From Labilibaculum filiforme (GTDB taxonomy: Bacteria > Bacteroidota > Bacteroidia > Bacteroidales > Marinifilaceae): DNA of 64,000 nt. Below the pieces are notes generated by a model. The model was not told the DNA's origin. It made no database searches and saw only the letters and a program-made list of their open reading frames with translations. Below are positions 1-9,052 of this stretch, in pieces (positions within the stretch are counted from its first letter, which is position 1; every line of letters begins with the position of its first letter). The DNA lies in the NCBI RefSeq assembly GCF_002843315.1, contig NZ_MVDD01000008.1, positions 163,961-227,960 on the forward strand. Direction: 5' to 3'. Made by a program: the position numbers and the translations under genes.

Positions 1-41
1 GGTTAATTATTTTGTAATTTTGTTGAGCCAAATAGGAGGAA

Positions 42-500
42 CTACTCATTATCTATCTTAATATCGATATTGATACTGTCCGTTTTTATATGAATTGAAT
101 CCACACAAACTTCATCCAATTGTTCTTCCAGTTCTTGAAGAGCATCCTGTAAGTCAGGGTTGTAAACAGATTCATCAATCACTTCCTCCATTACATCTTC
201 TACAAAACCTTCTATTTCGTCTTCGCTTAAGTTCGCAATACCTACTACAAAAATCAGCCAAAGTGATGCAACCAGCACACCAATGCTGGAAACAATTAAA
301 GCTGTAATATTAATTCCGCGGGCACCATTTTCACGATTGGCCTGACTAAGTCCTACTGCACTTAAAACAATAGCTAAAATTCCTGGAATAATTGCGATAA
401 CTCCAATGCAAGGAATAAATCCTAACATGAAAGTTATGATTCCCAGTACTAATCCAATAATTCCTAGTGTTTGTCCGGCATTTGTGCGCTCTTGTTCCAT
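42..500 (-). CDS. DUF4190-like small membrane protein
   Basis: A 152-residue protein with two hydrophobic segments, at about residues 12-50 (Gly/Ile/Leu-rich) and 63-90. Between them is a short loop with AVGLSQANRENGARG, the kind of loop seen in DUF4190-type membrane proteins. The rest, about residues 92-152, is a strongly acidic tail with many Glu and Asp, probably soluble. I see no catalytic motif. The start is the ATG at 498-500. The next gene on the same strand, a frameshifted thioredoxin-like gene, ends about 30 bp upstream. Function is unknown; family assignment is from general resemblance only. Confidence 0.7.
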   Translation of the reverse strand: MEQERTNAGQTLGIIGLVLGIITFMLGFIPCIGVIAIIPGILAIVLSAVGLSQANRENGARGINITALIVSSIGVLVASLWLIFVVGIANLSEDEIEGFVEDVMEEVIDESVYNPDLQDALQELEEQLDEVCVDSIHIKTDSINIDIKIDNE

Positions 501-532
501 GATTGAGTTGATTGATCTAAATGATAAAGGTA

Positions 533-1043
533 CTAATTTTTTGATATTATTAGTAAAAGATCTTTTTCCAAAGTTGTTTTTGACCTTTCGATAATTCGCC
601 CTATTTCTTCGTTATTTTGGAAAATGATTACTGTTGGTACATTGGTAATATTATTATCTTTTGCATCGAAATCGGGAGAAGATTTTATGTGTGTCTAATG
701 CATTCATTTTAAGCTTGTCAAAGGGGAATTGAATTTCTTCTAATATTTTAATGAAACGAGGTACTTCTCTATGACTGTCGTGACACCAGGAACCTATGAT
801 TAGGGATATAGAAATAGTTTCGAGTTTTTGTGTTCGAAGCTCTTTTACAATTTTGGTATCGGCTAAATAAGAATCAGGTTTGGTTGGATACCATGTAGAG
901 CAAATATCTAGTTTAAAAGCGTCTAAGGTAATTTGGCCGTAAAGTATTTTTTTAGTGATTTGCGTATCGTTGATGCTTTGGTTTTGAGCGGAGATATTAA
1001 AGATGTTGAAATAGATAAAAAGTAGTAGAACTAGATTTTTCAT
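533..1043 (-). pseudogene. Thioredoxin-like secreted protein, single-base frameshift
   Basis: The first 129 codons (1043 down to 654) give a signal peptide ending near SAQ and a domain with GSWCHDSHREVPRF, where WCHDS sits at the position of a thioredoxin CxxC/CxxS site. The frame then runs into RFRCKR and a stop. Dropping one base in the T run at 683-686 joins it to SPDFDAKDNNITNVPTVIIF and a stop at 533-535. That restores the cis-Pro region (NVPTVIIF) of a thioredoxin fold and a protein of about 170 residues. It is therefore a broken gene, or an intact gene with an extra base in the assembly. A role in periplasmic thiol chemistry is only inferred from the fold; the second Cys of a classical CxxC is absent. 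Confidence 0.75.
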
Positions 1044-1080
1044 GTACTCGAAATTTTAATTAAAGCTAAAATTTAGCACA

Positions 1081-1110
1081 AAAAAAGACAGGAACGGTGT
1101 TCCTGTCTTT
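1081..1110 (-). terminator. Rho-independent terminator of mutB
   Basis: A perfect 12-bp stem (1084-1095 with 1099-1110, loop of three bases) is followed on the minus strand by seven T residues. It lies 23 bp after the mutB stop codon. Confidence 0.85.
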
Positions 1111-1132
1111 AAATATAATGATAATAAAAGAA

Positions 1133-3289
1133 CTAGTCTTTGTATTGCTCAATAAGAATTTCCAACATTTGGATAGCACATCTTGATACTTTGGTACCAG
1201 GACCAAATACACCAACAACACCAGCTTCGTATAAGAAATCGTAATCCTGAGCTGGAATAACACCACCTGCAGTAACCATGATATCTTCACGACCTAATTT
1301 CTTTAATTCTGCAATAACTGCAGGAACTAAAGTTTTGTGACCAGCAGCTAATGAAGAAACACCAACGATGTGTACATCATTTTCTACAGCTTGCTTAGCA
1401 GATTCTTCTGGAGTTTGGAATAAAGGTCCCATATCCACATCAAATCCTATATCAGCAAAACCAGTAGCAACAACTTTACCACCACGGTCATGACCATCTT
1501 GTCCCATTTTTGCAACCATGATACGAGGACGACGTCCTGTCATTTCTGCAAATTTGTCTGCTAATTTTTTTGCATTTGCAAAATCAGCATCTTGTTTCGA
1601 TTCTGATGAATATACTCCTGACACGGTTCTAATAACGGCTTTATATCTTCCACAAATTTTCTCACATGCATCTGAGATCTCACCAAGAGAAGCACGTAAT
1701 TGTGCAGCTTTAACAGCAAGATCCAATAAGTTACCTTCACCTCCGTTTGCACAAGCGGTGATGGCTTCAAGAGCAGCTTGAACAGCTTTTTCGTCACGGT
1801 TAGCACGTAGTTTCTTCAATCTTTCGATTTGAGCAATACGTACGGCAGTGTTATCTACTTCCAGGATATCCAATGGATCTTCTTTTTCCAAACGATATTT
1901 GTTAGTACCTACGATAGTTTGAGTGTTGGCATCAATTTTAGCTTGAGTACGAGCTGCAGCTTCTTCGATACGAAGTTTTGGAATACCAGATTCGATTGCT
2001 TTCGCCATACCACCTAATTTCTCAACCTCTTCGATATGAGCCCAAGCTTTGTCAACTAATTCCTGAGTTAATGACTCTACGTAGTAAGAACCAGCCCATG
2101 GATCAACAGCTTTACAGATTGTAGTTTCATCTTGAATGAAAATCTGAGTATTACGAGCAATACGAGCAGAGAAATCGGTTGGTAATGCAATTGCTTCATC
2201 CAATGCATTGGTGTGAAGAGATTGTGTGTGACCTAGCGCGGCAGCCATTGCTTCGATACAAGTACGTCCAACATTGTTGAATGGATCTTGCTCGGTTAAT
2301 GACCAACCTGAAGTTTGCGAGTGAGTACGCAATGCCATCGACTTAGGATTCTTAGGATTGAATTGTTTTACAATCTTAGACCATAGTAAACGACCAGCAC
2401 GCATTTTAGCAATCTCCATGAAGTGATTCATTCCAATTGCCCAGAAGAAAGACAAACGAGGAGCGAATGTATCTACATCCATACCTGCAGCTACTCCTTT
2501 TTTCAAGTACTCTAAACCATCAGCAAGCGTATAAGCCAACTCGATATCAGCTGTAGCACCTGCTTCTTGCATGTGGTAACCAGAGATAGAAATAGAGTTG
2601 AATTTAGGCATGAAATTCGAAGTAAATTCGAAAATATCAGCAATAATCTTCATTGAGAAATCTGGTGGATAAATGTATGTGTTACGCACCATGAATTCTT
2701 TCAAAATATCGTTTTGGATAGTTCCTGAAAGTTCTTCTAATTTAGCACCTTGCTCTAAACCTGCAACAATGTAGAAAGCCAATACTGGAAGTACTGCTCC
2801 GTTCATTGTCATAGATACTGACATTTGATCCAAAGGAATTTGATCGAAAAGGATCTCCATATCCAGGATAGAATCGATTGCAACTCCTGCTTTTCCAACA
2901 TCACCAATTACACGAGGATGATCTGAATCGTATCCACGGTGAGTAGCTAAATCGAATGCTACAGAAAGACCTTTCTGACCAGCAGCAAGGTTACGACGGT
3001 AGAATGCATTTGATTCTTCGGCAGTTGAGAAACCTGCGTACTGACGAACTGTCCAAGGACGCAAAGGATACATTGCTGAATAAGGTCCACGTAGGAATGG
3101 TGGCAAACCTGAAACATAGTTTAGGTGCTCCATACCTTCTAAATCTTCCTTGTTAAAAGCTGTTTTAACAGGAATTTGTTCTGGTGTCATCCAAGATTTT
3201 TCAATGCCGTTTTCTTTTTCCCATTCCTGAGATGTTGTAGCAGCTCTCTGAGATGACTTGATATTTATATTTTTAAAATTTGGCTTCAT
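1133..3289 (-). CDS. mutB: Methylmalonyl-CoA mutase large (alpha) subunit
   Basis: 718 residues, the usual length of the B12-binding subunit. It interconverts succinyl-CoA and (R)-methylmalonyl-CoA with adenosylcobalamin, in the propionate/succinate route. The N-terminal part carries the TIM-barrel substrate domain ([20 protein letters not shown] near residue 67, then the [18 protein letters not shown] segment with SQTSGWSL near 320). The C-terminal cobalamin domain starts near residue 585 with [11 protein letters not shown], the DxHxxG motif whose His ligates cobalt, followed by [14 protein letters not shown] and [12 protein letters not shown]. The start is the ATG at 3287-3289. It is downstream of mutA on the same strand but separated from it by a GxxExxY gene, so a former mutA-mutB operon has probably been interrupted. 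Confidence 0.97.
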   Translation of the reverse strand: MKPNFKNINIKSSQRAATTSQEWEKENGIEKSWMTPEQIPVKTAFNKEDLEGMEHLNYVSGLPPFLRGPYSAMYPLRPWTVRQYAGFSTAEESNAFYRRNLAAGQKGLSVAFDLATHRGYDSDHPRVIGDVGKAGVAIDSILDMEILFDQIPLDQMSVSMTMNGAVLPVLAFYIVAGLEQGAKLEELSGTIQNDILKEFMVRNTYIYPPDFSMKIIADIFEFTSNFMPKFNSISISGYHMQEAGATADIELAYTLADGLEYLKKGVAAGMDVDTFAPRLSFFWAIGMNHFMEIAKMRAGRLLWSKIVKQFNPKNPKSMALRTHSQTSGWSLTEQDPFNNVGRTCIEAMAAALGHTQSLHTNALDEAIALPTDFSARIARNTQIFIQDETTICKAVDPWAGSYYVESLTQELVDKAWAHIEEVEKLGGMAKAIESGIPKLRIEEAAARTQAKIDANTQTIVGTNKYRLEKEDPLDILEVDNTAVRIAQIERLKKLRANRDEKAVQAALEAITACANGGEGNLLDLAVKAAQLRASLGEISDACEKICGRYKAVIRTVSGVYSSESKQDADFANAKKLADKFAEMTGRRPRIMVAKMGQDGHDRGGKVVATGFADIGFDVDMGPLFQTPEESAKQAVENDVHIVGVSSLAAGHKTLVPAVIAELKKLGREDIMVTAGGVIPAQDYDFLYEAGVVGVFGPGTKVSRCAIQMLEILIEQYKD

Positions 3290-3308
3290 TTCTTTTTAGA
3301 TTTTTGTT

Positions 3309-3330
3309 AACGCAAAGTCGCTAAGACGCA
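3309..3330. repeat. ACGC(T/A)AAGnCGCTAAGACGC-type repeat, mutB side
   Basis: A 22-bp sequence built from AACGCAAAGTCGCTAAGACG. Related copies lie on the other side of the GxxExxY gene at 3748-3771 (same orientation) and 3809-3853 (opposite orientation), so the gene is bracketed by this repeat family. Confidence 0.7.
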
Positions 3331-3337
3331 ATTTATT

Positions 3338-3733
3338 TTAGAAATAATATTGATTGACTTTTCGTTTAATACCTTGTTTAATTAATGGAACATTAAAATT
3401 GATTAAAAAACCTAGCTTTTTATCTGCAAGTTTTAGATAGGTTACCAATTGAACTTCATGTACTGGTAATAGAATTTCCACTGCTTTAAGTTCAATTATC
3501 ACCTCATTTTCAACTAATAAATCAATTATAAAATCTTTTCCTAAAGTTTTTCCTTTAAAAACGACTGGTAATTTAACTTGTCTTTCAACTCTTAATTTAA
3601 GTCTTTTAATTTCTTCTTCGAGACAAACTTCATAAACAGATTCAAGTAAACCAGGACCGAGTTCTTTATGCACCTCATAAGATGCTTGAACTATTATCTG
3701 ACCTATTTCCTCGTATCGTATTTTAGAAATCAT
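3338..3733 (-). CDS. GxxExxY protein (PDDEXK-like nuclease fold family)
   Basis: 131 residues, typical for the GxxExxY family (Pfam PDDEXK_3). The name-giving motif is GPGLLESVYE near residues 26-35, preceded by a conserved VHKELG. Further conserved parts are FIIDLLVENEVIIELKAVE (residues about 68-86, an Asp then Glu-x-Lys arrangement as in PD-(D/E)xK folds) and LVTYLKL followed by LGFLINFNVPLIKQGIKR. The biochemical function of the family is not established. It sits between mutB and mutA on the same strand and is flanked by short repeats, which suggests insertion into a metabolic operon. Confidence 0.9.
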   Translation of the reverse strand: MISKIRYEEIGQIIVQASYEVHKELGPGLLESVYEVCLEEEIKRLKLRVERQVKLPVVFKGKTLGKDFIIDLLVENEVIIELKAVEILLPVHEVQLVTYLKLADKKLGFLINFNVPLIKQGIKRKVNQYYF

Positions 3734-3747
3734 CTTTGCTTTATTAA

Positions 3748-3853
3748 AACGCTAAGTCGCTAGGACGCTAAATTATCTAATCCATTAGTTTAAAAACTTT
3801 TCGTTTTCGTGTCTTTGCGTTTATTTGTTGTTGCGTCTTTGTGTCTTAGCGTT
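3748..3853. repeat. Repeat cluster on mutA side of the GxxExxY gene
   Basis: Contains AACGCTAAGTCGCTAGGACG at 3748-3767 and, in inverted orientation, GTGTCTTTGCG...TTGCGTCTTTGTGTCTTAGCGTT at 3809-3853. The unit is a degenerate (A)ACGCnAAGnC motif. The cluster ends three bases before the mutA stop codon. Confidence 0.7.
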
Positions 3854-3856
3854 GAA

Positions 3857-5719
3857 TTAAATTCCTAACTCGGCTTGATATGCTTTTAAAGTTTCAAGAA
3901 CGTTCGACTTCACGTTAATAAAGTTTTCAACCCCTTTTGCTTTTAATTCGTCGGCACATGCCGGAGCACCTGCAACAACGGTAATTGCCTTACCTTTAAG
4001 AGCTTCGTAAACTTCAGGAACGATAGTTGCGTATTCATCATCAGAACTACAAACAACAACTATTTTAGCACCTTTTTCGGTTACGAATTTTACACCTTCT
4101 TCAACTGATTTAAAGCCGTTATGATCTGCTACTTCAAATCCAGCACAAGCGAAGAAGTTACAAGCAAACTGAGCACGAGCTTTACGCATGTTTAAGTTTC
4201 CGATTGGGAACATTATCACTTTAGGACGACCATTTGTTTTGCTGTAAACATCAGTTTTGTTACGAAGAGTTTCGAAAGCCTGAGCACCACGGTATGGTTT
4301 CAATGTTTCGCAAACAGCATCGGCTGCAGTTTTATCTGCAGGAGCAAGAACAGTTTCAGGAAGAGCTTCCAATACTTCTCCAAAATTTGGGAATTGGTTA
4401 GTTCCTAAGAAATTTTCTTGACGAGTAGCGATTTGAAAATCACGTTTTTGAGCAGTTGCTTTAATTGTAGACTGAACGAATCCAGCTTTAAATGCAGCAA
4501 GATAACCACCTTTGTCTTCAACAGTCAGGAATAATTTCCATGCTTCGTCGGCGATAGACTCAGTAAGTGATTCAATATAATAGGAACCCGCAGCAGGATC
4601 GGCAATCTTAGCCATGTGCGATTCTTCTTTTAATAATAATTGCTGATTACGAGCAATTCTTTCAGAGAAAACAGATGACTTTGCAAATGCAGAATCGAAA
4701 GGTTTTACGGTAAAAGAATCCAAACCACCTAAAACAGCAGACATAGATTCTGTTTGGGTGCGCAACATGTTCACATAAGGATCATAAACAGTTTTGTTCC
4801 ATTCTGAAGTTTCACCATGCACATGCATTTTGCAAACTTCGTTGTTTGAAGGACCAAATGCTTTAACAATGTTTGCCCATAACATACGTCCAGCTCTTAG
4901 TTTTGCAATTTCCATGAAATACTTAGAGCTTGTTGCAAAGTTGAAACGGATTTTAGGAGCTACTTCGTCAACCGAAAGTCCAGCTTCAATCATTTTGCTT
5001 AGGTATTCGGCACCTGAAGCTAAAGAAAATCCTAATTCTTCAACAATTGAAGATCCGGAGTTGTTGAATAAGCTACCACCAACTGCAATTACTTTAAAAT
5101 TAGGAAGAGCTTTGGCCGCTTCAACAGCTTCTTTTACAAACTTGTACGAAGCTTCTTCTGATCCGCAAAAGTTACCAACAGTACTAAAACCAGAATTGAT
5201 ATCGATAGAAACCCCGCCATTTAATTTATCTAGAGCGATACCTTTTTCAGTAGCAATTGTCTGTAGGTTTTTGATTAAATCAATTGAACCATGAGATTTT
5301 TCGAAGTTGATTTCTACACAATCCAAGAAAATACCTTCTAATAAAGTAGTTAGCTCCACTTTGCTTAGGTCTTTCCAATTCAATACGAATCCTATGGAAT
5401 CAATACCTTTGTTTAAAACATCAAGTGCTTTTGCATTTGCTGCTTTAACATCTTCCACAATAATATCCTGACGAACTAACCAGTCGTTGTTGTCTTTTTT
5501 ATTACCACGAACATAAGGAAAATCTCCAGGATAGGTATTCATGAAGGCTTTGTCATCCATGTTCTCCAGTCTGTAGAAAGGCTGTACATTGAATCCTTCA
5601 TTAGTTCTCCAAACCAACTTTCTATCAAAGTCAGCACCTTTAAGATCTTTAGTGATTTTGTCAATCCACTCTTGAGTAGATTGAGGAGCAAAGTCACTAA
5701 AAAGTTTATTATCTGCCAT
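3857..5719 (-). CDS. mutA: Methylmalonyl-CoA mutase small (beta) subunit
   Basis: 620 residues, the normal size of the non-catalytic partner of MutB. It has the same barrel architecture (KIRFNFATSSKYFMEIAKLRAGRMLWANIVKAF, HVHGETSEWNKTVYDPYVN, PAAGSYYIESLTESI). The C-terminal Rossmann-like domain begins near PKVIMFPIGNLNMRKARAQ, where the cobalt-binding DxHxxG of MutB is missing, as expected for a small subunit. The start is the ATG at 5717-5719. mutB lies downstream beyond the inserted GxxExxY gene. The pair would form the heterodimeric mutase of propionate fermentation or methylmalonyl-CoA use. Confidence 0.95.
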   Translation of the reverse strand: MADNKLFSDFAPQSTQEWIDKITKDLKGADFDRKLVWRTNEGFNVQPFYRLENMDDKAFMNTYPGDFPYVRGNKKDNNDWLVRQDIIVEDVKAANAKALDVLNKGIDSIGFVLNWKDLSKVELTTLLEGIFLDCVEINFEKSHGSIDLIKNLQTIATEKGIALDKLNGGVSIDINSGFSTVGNFCGSEEASYKFVKEAVEAAKALPNFKVIAVGGSLFNNSGSSIVEELGFSLASGAEYLSKMIEAGLSVDEVAPKIRFNFATSSKYFMEIAKLRAGRMLWANIVKAFGPSNNEVCKMHVHGETSEWNKTVYDPYVNMLRTQTESMSAVLGGLDSFTVKPFDSAFAKSSVFSERIARNQQLLLKEESHMAKIADPAAGSYYIESLTESIADEAWKLFLTVEDKGGYLAAFKAGFVQSTIKATAQKRDFQIATRQENFLGTNQFPNFGEVLEALPETVLAPADKTAADAVCETLKPYRGAQAFETLRNKTDVYSKTNGRPKVIMFPIGNLNMRKARAQFACNFFACAGFEVADHNGFKSVEEGVKFVTEKGAKIVVVCSSDDEYATIVPEVYEALKGKAITVVAGAPACADELKAKGVENFINVKSNVLETLKAYQAELGI

Positions 5720-5821
5720 AACTGTAACTGTTTAAAAATTAGAGCCTAAAAATAAGGCCTTTTTATCATTAAAGGAAAGTTTAAAAAATGTTCTTCATCA
5801 TACTTTAAGAACATGAAAAAA

Positions 5822-6877
5822 CTATTGTTTTGTTTTAAAATTTACTATAACTGGAGCGTGGTCAGATACTTGCATCCATTGTTGAAGTGTGTTTCCACTA
5901 TTTTTCACAAAGTGATTATTTGTAAAAAGGTAATCGACTTTTCGATTCCAGTACCCGTTTTTATCTGTTGTATGAGTGAAATGTTTCGAATTATCAGCCT
6001 TAAATTCTTGCAAAGGAATGGCGGCTTTATAGTTTTCGTAAAAAGGCATTAACCATTCAGTTTCGGAGCTGTAATTATCAGCTTGAAAATCTTCATCGGT
6101 GCAAACCGAATCGTCGAAATTACTAGTTTGATTGCTAAAGGGAGGAAGAGAGTTAAAATCGCCACCTAAAATAAATTCTTGTCCTTTTTGATTTAGGGAA
6201 TCGACGTAAGTCTTCAGAATTTCTAACTGTTTTTTCTTGGTATCATCATTGGCATAGGCTGATAGATGAGTGGTTAAGAGTTTTATTGATTTCTGATTGC
6301 TTTCAAGGTTTATTTCTAAAATGTTCCGCTTTAGATAAAAATAACGAACTATAAAATTTTGCGATTGAATTAAAGGCAAGGCAATGCGTTTAGCATCGGT
6401 GAATTTCCACTTGGATAAAATAGCGTTACCCGAATCCATTTTTCCGATTCCATCGCTAGGGATGTATCTGGCTTTCCATTGGGAGGCGTAAGCGGCATAG
6501 TTAAAATTAGTATTGTCGAGCAGATATTGAACCTGATCAACAAAAGCACTTCTTTTTGCGTTTACATCGGCTTCTTGAATAAACAGGATATCTGGGTTTA
6601 CTTCTCGGATCTTTTCTGATAGAAGCGCCATATTGTCAATCACTTCAGATTTTTCCATGATCACCCGATTGCCATGACCATCAAAAAAGAAGTCGATTCT
6701 GCCACCTCCAAATTTAATGTTCCAAGTCATTACTTTTAAGGTATCCGGAAAGGCGAATTCTTGTTTTTCGATGCTTTCGTACAAGGATACTTCTGTTCCA
6801 ATTTCAGTTGCAAAAGGATCGCAAGCAACCAATAGTAGCGATAAAAGGACGATGTATATAGTGCGAAATTTGTTCAT
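5822..6877 (-). CDS. Endonuclease/exonuclease/phosphatase-family lipoprotein
   Basis: 351 residues. A type II signal peptide with lipobox LLVAC puts Cys19 at the lipidation site, so the enzyme is outside the cytoplasmic membrane. The EEP fold is visible from residue 49: VMTWNIKFGGG (Asn metal/phosphate ligand), ILFIQEADVN (catalytic Glu), LTTHLSAY, FILGGDFNSLP (Asp and Asn) and near the C-terminus VSDHAPVIVNF (Asp-His pair). All hallmark residues are present, so it should be an active metal-dependent phosphodiesterase or phosphatase of unknown substrate. The nearest downstream gene on the strand is mutA, about 100 bp away. Confidence 0.85.
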   Translation of the reverse strand: MNKFRTIYIVLLSLLLVACDPFATEIGTEVSLYESIEKQEFAFPDTLKVMTWNIKFGGGRIDFFFDGHGNRVIMEKSEVIDNMALLSEKIREVNPDILFIQEADVNAKRSAFVDQVQYLLDNTNFNYAAYASQWKARYIPSDGIGKMDSGNAILSKWKFTDAKRIALPLIQSQNFIVRYFYLKRNILEINLESNQKSIKLLTTHLSAYANDDTKKKQLEILKTYVDSLNQKGQEFILGGDFNSLPPFSNQTSNFDDSVCTDEDFQADNYSSETEWLMPFYENYKAAIPLQEFKADNSKHFTHTTDKNGYWNRKVDYLFTNNHFVKNSGNTLQQWMQVSDHAPVIVNFKTKQ

Positions 6878-6888
6878 GTTCGTATTTA

Positions 6889-7230
6889 TTAAAAAATCTC
6901 CTCCATTTTTTCAGCTGGCACAGCAAATATTCCTTTGTGGTCTTTAATAACTATGGGACGTTGAATTAGGTTTGGGTATTCAATTAAGATTTTAATCCAT
7001 TCATCGGTGTTGAAATTTTTTCCTTTAAAATCAGTTTTGTAGATTTTCTCTTGAGTACGAATAATTTCCCATGGCTGTTTGGCCATTCTCATTAACACAT
7101 CAGCAAGTTCTGCTTCGGTAAATTCTTCTTTAAGGTACAAGCGGATTTCAGGTTCTAAACCTTTGTCTTGTAAATATTTTAAGCCGGCTCTACTTTTGGA
7201 GCAACGAGGGTTGTGGTATATTTTCAACAT
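6889..7230 (-). CDS. ArsC/Spx-family reductase-like protein (YfgD type)
   Basis: 113 residues from the ATG at 7228-7230, chosen because the ArsC-family start MLKIYHNPRCSKSRAGLKYL follows directly. A longer frame to 7311 adds 27 unrelated residues. The Cys of HNPRCSKSR matches the glutaredoxin-coupled arsenate reductase family. Later segments EPEIRLYLKEE, IIRTQEKIYK and NLIQRPIVI (Arg-Pro motif) are typical of the family. Actual arsenate reduction is not certain, since YfgD-like members have no proven substrate. It sits 11 bp from the EEP lipoprotein gene on the same strand and may be co-transcribed. Confidence 0.85.
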   Translation of the reverse strand: MLKIYHNPRCSKSRAGLKYLQDKGLEPEIRLYLKEEFTEAELADVLMRMAKQPWEIIRTQEKIYKTDFKGKNFNTDEWIKILIEYPNLIQRPIVIKDHKGIFAVPAEKMEEIF

Positions 7231-7374
7231 TTTTATTTCTGATTTACTGTTTAAGGTGATACAAATATACGGCTTTACAGATAATGGAAAGACAGATTTG
7301 AAGATATTCACCTATTTATTGCAATACTTGGCTTTAGGTGAGTGAAAATTTGAAAACCGGCTTGCTTCCTGAAT

Positions 7375-7605
7375 CCGGGAAATGCCGTTCGATTAAAAAG
7401 AAAGCTTTTCGGGTGCAGTAAAATGCCGTTTGACTCATCCGGTGAGCTTTTCATTTGGTAAAAAGCAGCGTACGATCATTCTAATGCCATTTTCCAGTTG
7501 CAGAAAACCCTCTTCGATCAACAGCACGGGCTTTTCTTGTACTGGAAATGTCCGTTTGACCAGCCGGATGCACTTTTCTGTTGCAAGGGCAAGGTCATTC
7601 TACTA
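7375..7605. repeat. Degenerate 42-bp-period repeat, possibly a decayed repeat-protein gene
   Basis: Between the ArsC-like gene and a MORN-like gene lie about five imperfect units of 41-43 bp. On the plus strand one frame reads K-x-P-F-D-x4-x-L-F-x3 again and again: MPFDSSGELFIW, AAYDHSNAIFQLQ, TLFDQQHGLFLYW, CPFDQPDALFCC. There is a stop after the first of these, and an earlier unit (MPFD then a stop) is shifted by one base. A period of 14 codons that keeps its coding pattern hints at former coding sequence, but no start or complete frame is visible. Confidence 0.55.
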
Positions 7606-7647
7606 AAAAAAATCAAACTATTTCGTGAACACTCTCCCATTTTACAT

Positions 7648-8334
7648 TTAGGGGTTTGTGTTATCTGTATTAATGACCTCTATAGGATATTCATCTTTTG
7701 TACGGCCATTTTTAAACATGGCTTTTTGATTCACACTTCCATCTTCATTATAGGTAGTCCATTCTCCTTCTCTCACACCATTTTTGTAAGTCCCCTTTTC
7801 CTCTAGCTTTCCGTTTTTGGAGTACCAGTGCCATTCACCTTCTTGTTTGCCATCCTTATATGTTCCCTTTCTATTTGTGTTTCCATTCTCCCAATACCAG
7901 CTCTCTTGTCCTTCTTTTTTTCCGTTTTTATACTTCCCTTTGCCCCATAACTTTCCGCTTATAAAATAATCTTTCCATTTCCCCTCTTTCCTTCCATTTT
8001 CAAATCTTACTTTACTTGCTCTTTTACCGACTTTTTTAAGTTTTAAACGGGTTTTAAAGAATTTCTGGTTTCTGTACCAAATTTCTTTTCCCTGTTTTTT
8101 TCCATTTTTATACTTTATTATCCGAAAGCTAATATTCCTATTCGTGTATTCTTCCCACTTCCCTACTTTTTTTCCATTTTTATATGCCCCAGTGGCAACT
8201 AGCTTTCCATCTTTGAAATATTCTTTCCATATTCCTTCCTTTTCTCCCTCTTTATTTAGTTTGTTTTCCTGTGCAAAGAGATTTGCTTGTGAGCATAAAA
8301 AAAATACTAATAAAAAAGTGAGTAATGTTTTCAT
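7648..8334 (-). CDS. Secreted MORN-like (YwqK-type) repeat protein
   Basis: 228 residues. A signal peptide (MKTLLTFLLVFFLC...LFAQ) is followed by about eight copies of a 20-24-residue unit around G-x-W-x-x-Y-x-x-x-G-x-L-x-x-x-G-x-Y-K-N-G-K-x-x-G. Such MORN-variant repeats form an elongated beta sheet. In Bacteroidota they are common in exported proteins of unknown role, sometimes annotated as YwqK-family antitoxin-like. The last repeat ends near residue 215 with a short Asn/Thr-rich tail. No partner gene is adjacent, so I do not assign a toxin-antitoxin role. Confidence 0.8.
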   Translation of the reverse strand: MKTLLTFLLVFFLCSQANLFAQENKLNKEGEKEGIWKEYFKDGKLVATGAYKNGKKVGKWEEYTNRNISFRIIKYKNGKKQGKEIWYRNQKFFKTRLKLKKVGKRASKVRFENGRKEGKWKDYFISGKLWGKGKYKNGKKEGQESWYWENGNTNRKGTYKDGKQEGEWHWYSKNGKLEEKGTYKNGVREGEWTTYNEDGSVNQKAMFKNGRTKDEYPIEVINTDNTNP

Positions 8335-8469
8335 CCTGCGTTATTATAGTTAATTTCAAATGACCGTATAAATTATATTGTTGACTATAAATAAAAACTA
8401 CAATTTAGATGATTATGAGAAAAATTACATTATTTATATATTATTTTTCTTTTTTCCTGCGAAAAAGAA

Positions 8470-8829
8470 ATGGATACTATTAATACGGAAATAGTATCAG
8501 TTTTTGATTATGAAAAAGCAAAAGTAGAATTAAAAGTTAATAGGCCAATTTATGTTCAGGGAGTTGATAAGTTGGGAGATGGTATTAAGGGATATGCTTT
8601 TGTTTGTGATGGATACAAAATAATTGGAACTTATGTGATAAATAATGGAGTTAAACCTGTTAATCCTGCTTTTTCTACAAATTATGTACACATTAATTGG
8701 GGATGGAAAGAGGATACTTTTATAGAGGGATTTGATGGTTGGAGTTTTGCCGAAGGTTTAAATGTTACAACTACGAATGGGATTCATTTCTATAATGATC
8801 AAAATACGATGCTTTTATTGAAATTTTAA
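8470..8829 (+). CDS. Putative lipoprotein, signal peptide out of frame
   Basis: 119 residues from the ATG at 8470. I do not recognise the family. The body is rich in aromatic residues (VHINWGWKEDTFIEGFDGWSF) and has no membrane segment. Just upstream, from an ATG at 8415, a lipoprotein leader can be read: MRKITLFIYYF followed, after removal of one T in the T-rich run at 8441-8455, by SCEKEMDTINTE, which joins the present reading frame. The natural protein is therefore probably about 137 residues with a lipobox Cys. Either the gene is mutated or the assembly has one extra T. Confidence 0.6.
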   Translation: MDTINTEIVSVFDYEKAKVELKVNRPIYVQGVDKLGDGIKGYAFVCDGYKIIGTYVINNGVKPVNPAFSTNYVHINWGWKEDTFIEGFDGWSFAEGLNVTTTNGIHFYNDQNTMLLLKF

Positions 8830-8897
8830 AGATATTGGTGAGATAAAATTTAGACTTAATGAATAAGTGTTTGCGGTCACACATATTTTAATTAATG

Positions 8898-8921
8898 AAC
8901 CACCAATGAGGTGGTTTTTTT
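8898..8921 (+). terminator. Rho-independent terminator of the 8470-8829 gene
   Basis: A 7-bp stem (AACCACC at 8898-8904 with GGTGGTT at 8910-8916), a five-base loop, and seven T residues from 8915. Confidence 0.75.
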
Positions 8922-9052
8922 GTGATCTATTTGTTATCCAGCAGACATGATTAGTTAATTTTCTTTATTAGTTTTAAGGTGTTGATCTATTTGGTGGCTA
9001 TAAAACCATTGGGCTATTTCAAATTCATTGGCACAGATTCAAATAAAATAGC

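Noticed and set aside
7498..7806. 102-codon plus-strand frame antisense to the MORN-like gene
   Set aside because: The first part is the 42-bp repeat, the rest is only the reverse of the repeat protein gene. Reported as a repeat instead.
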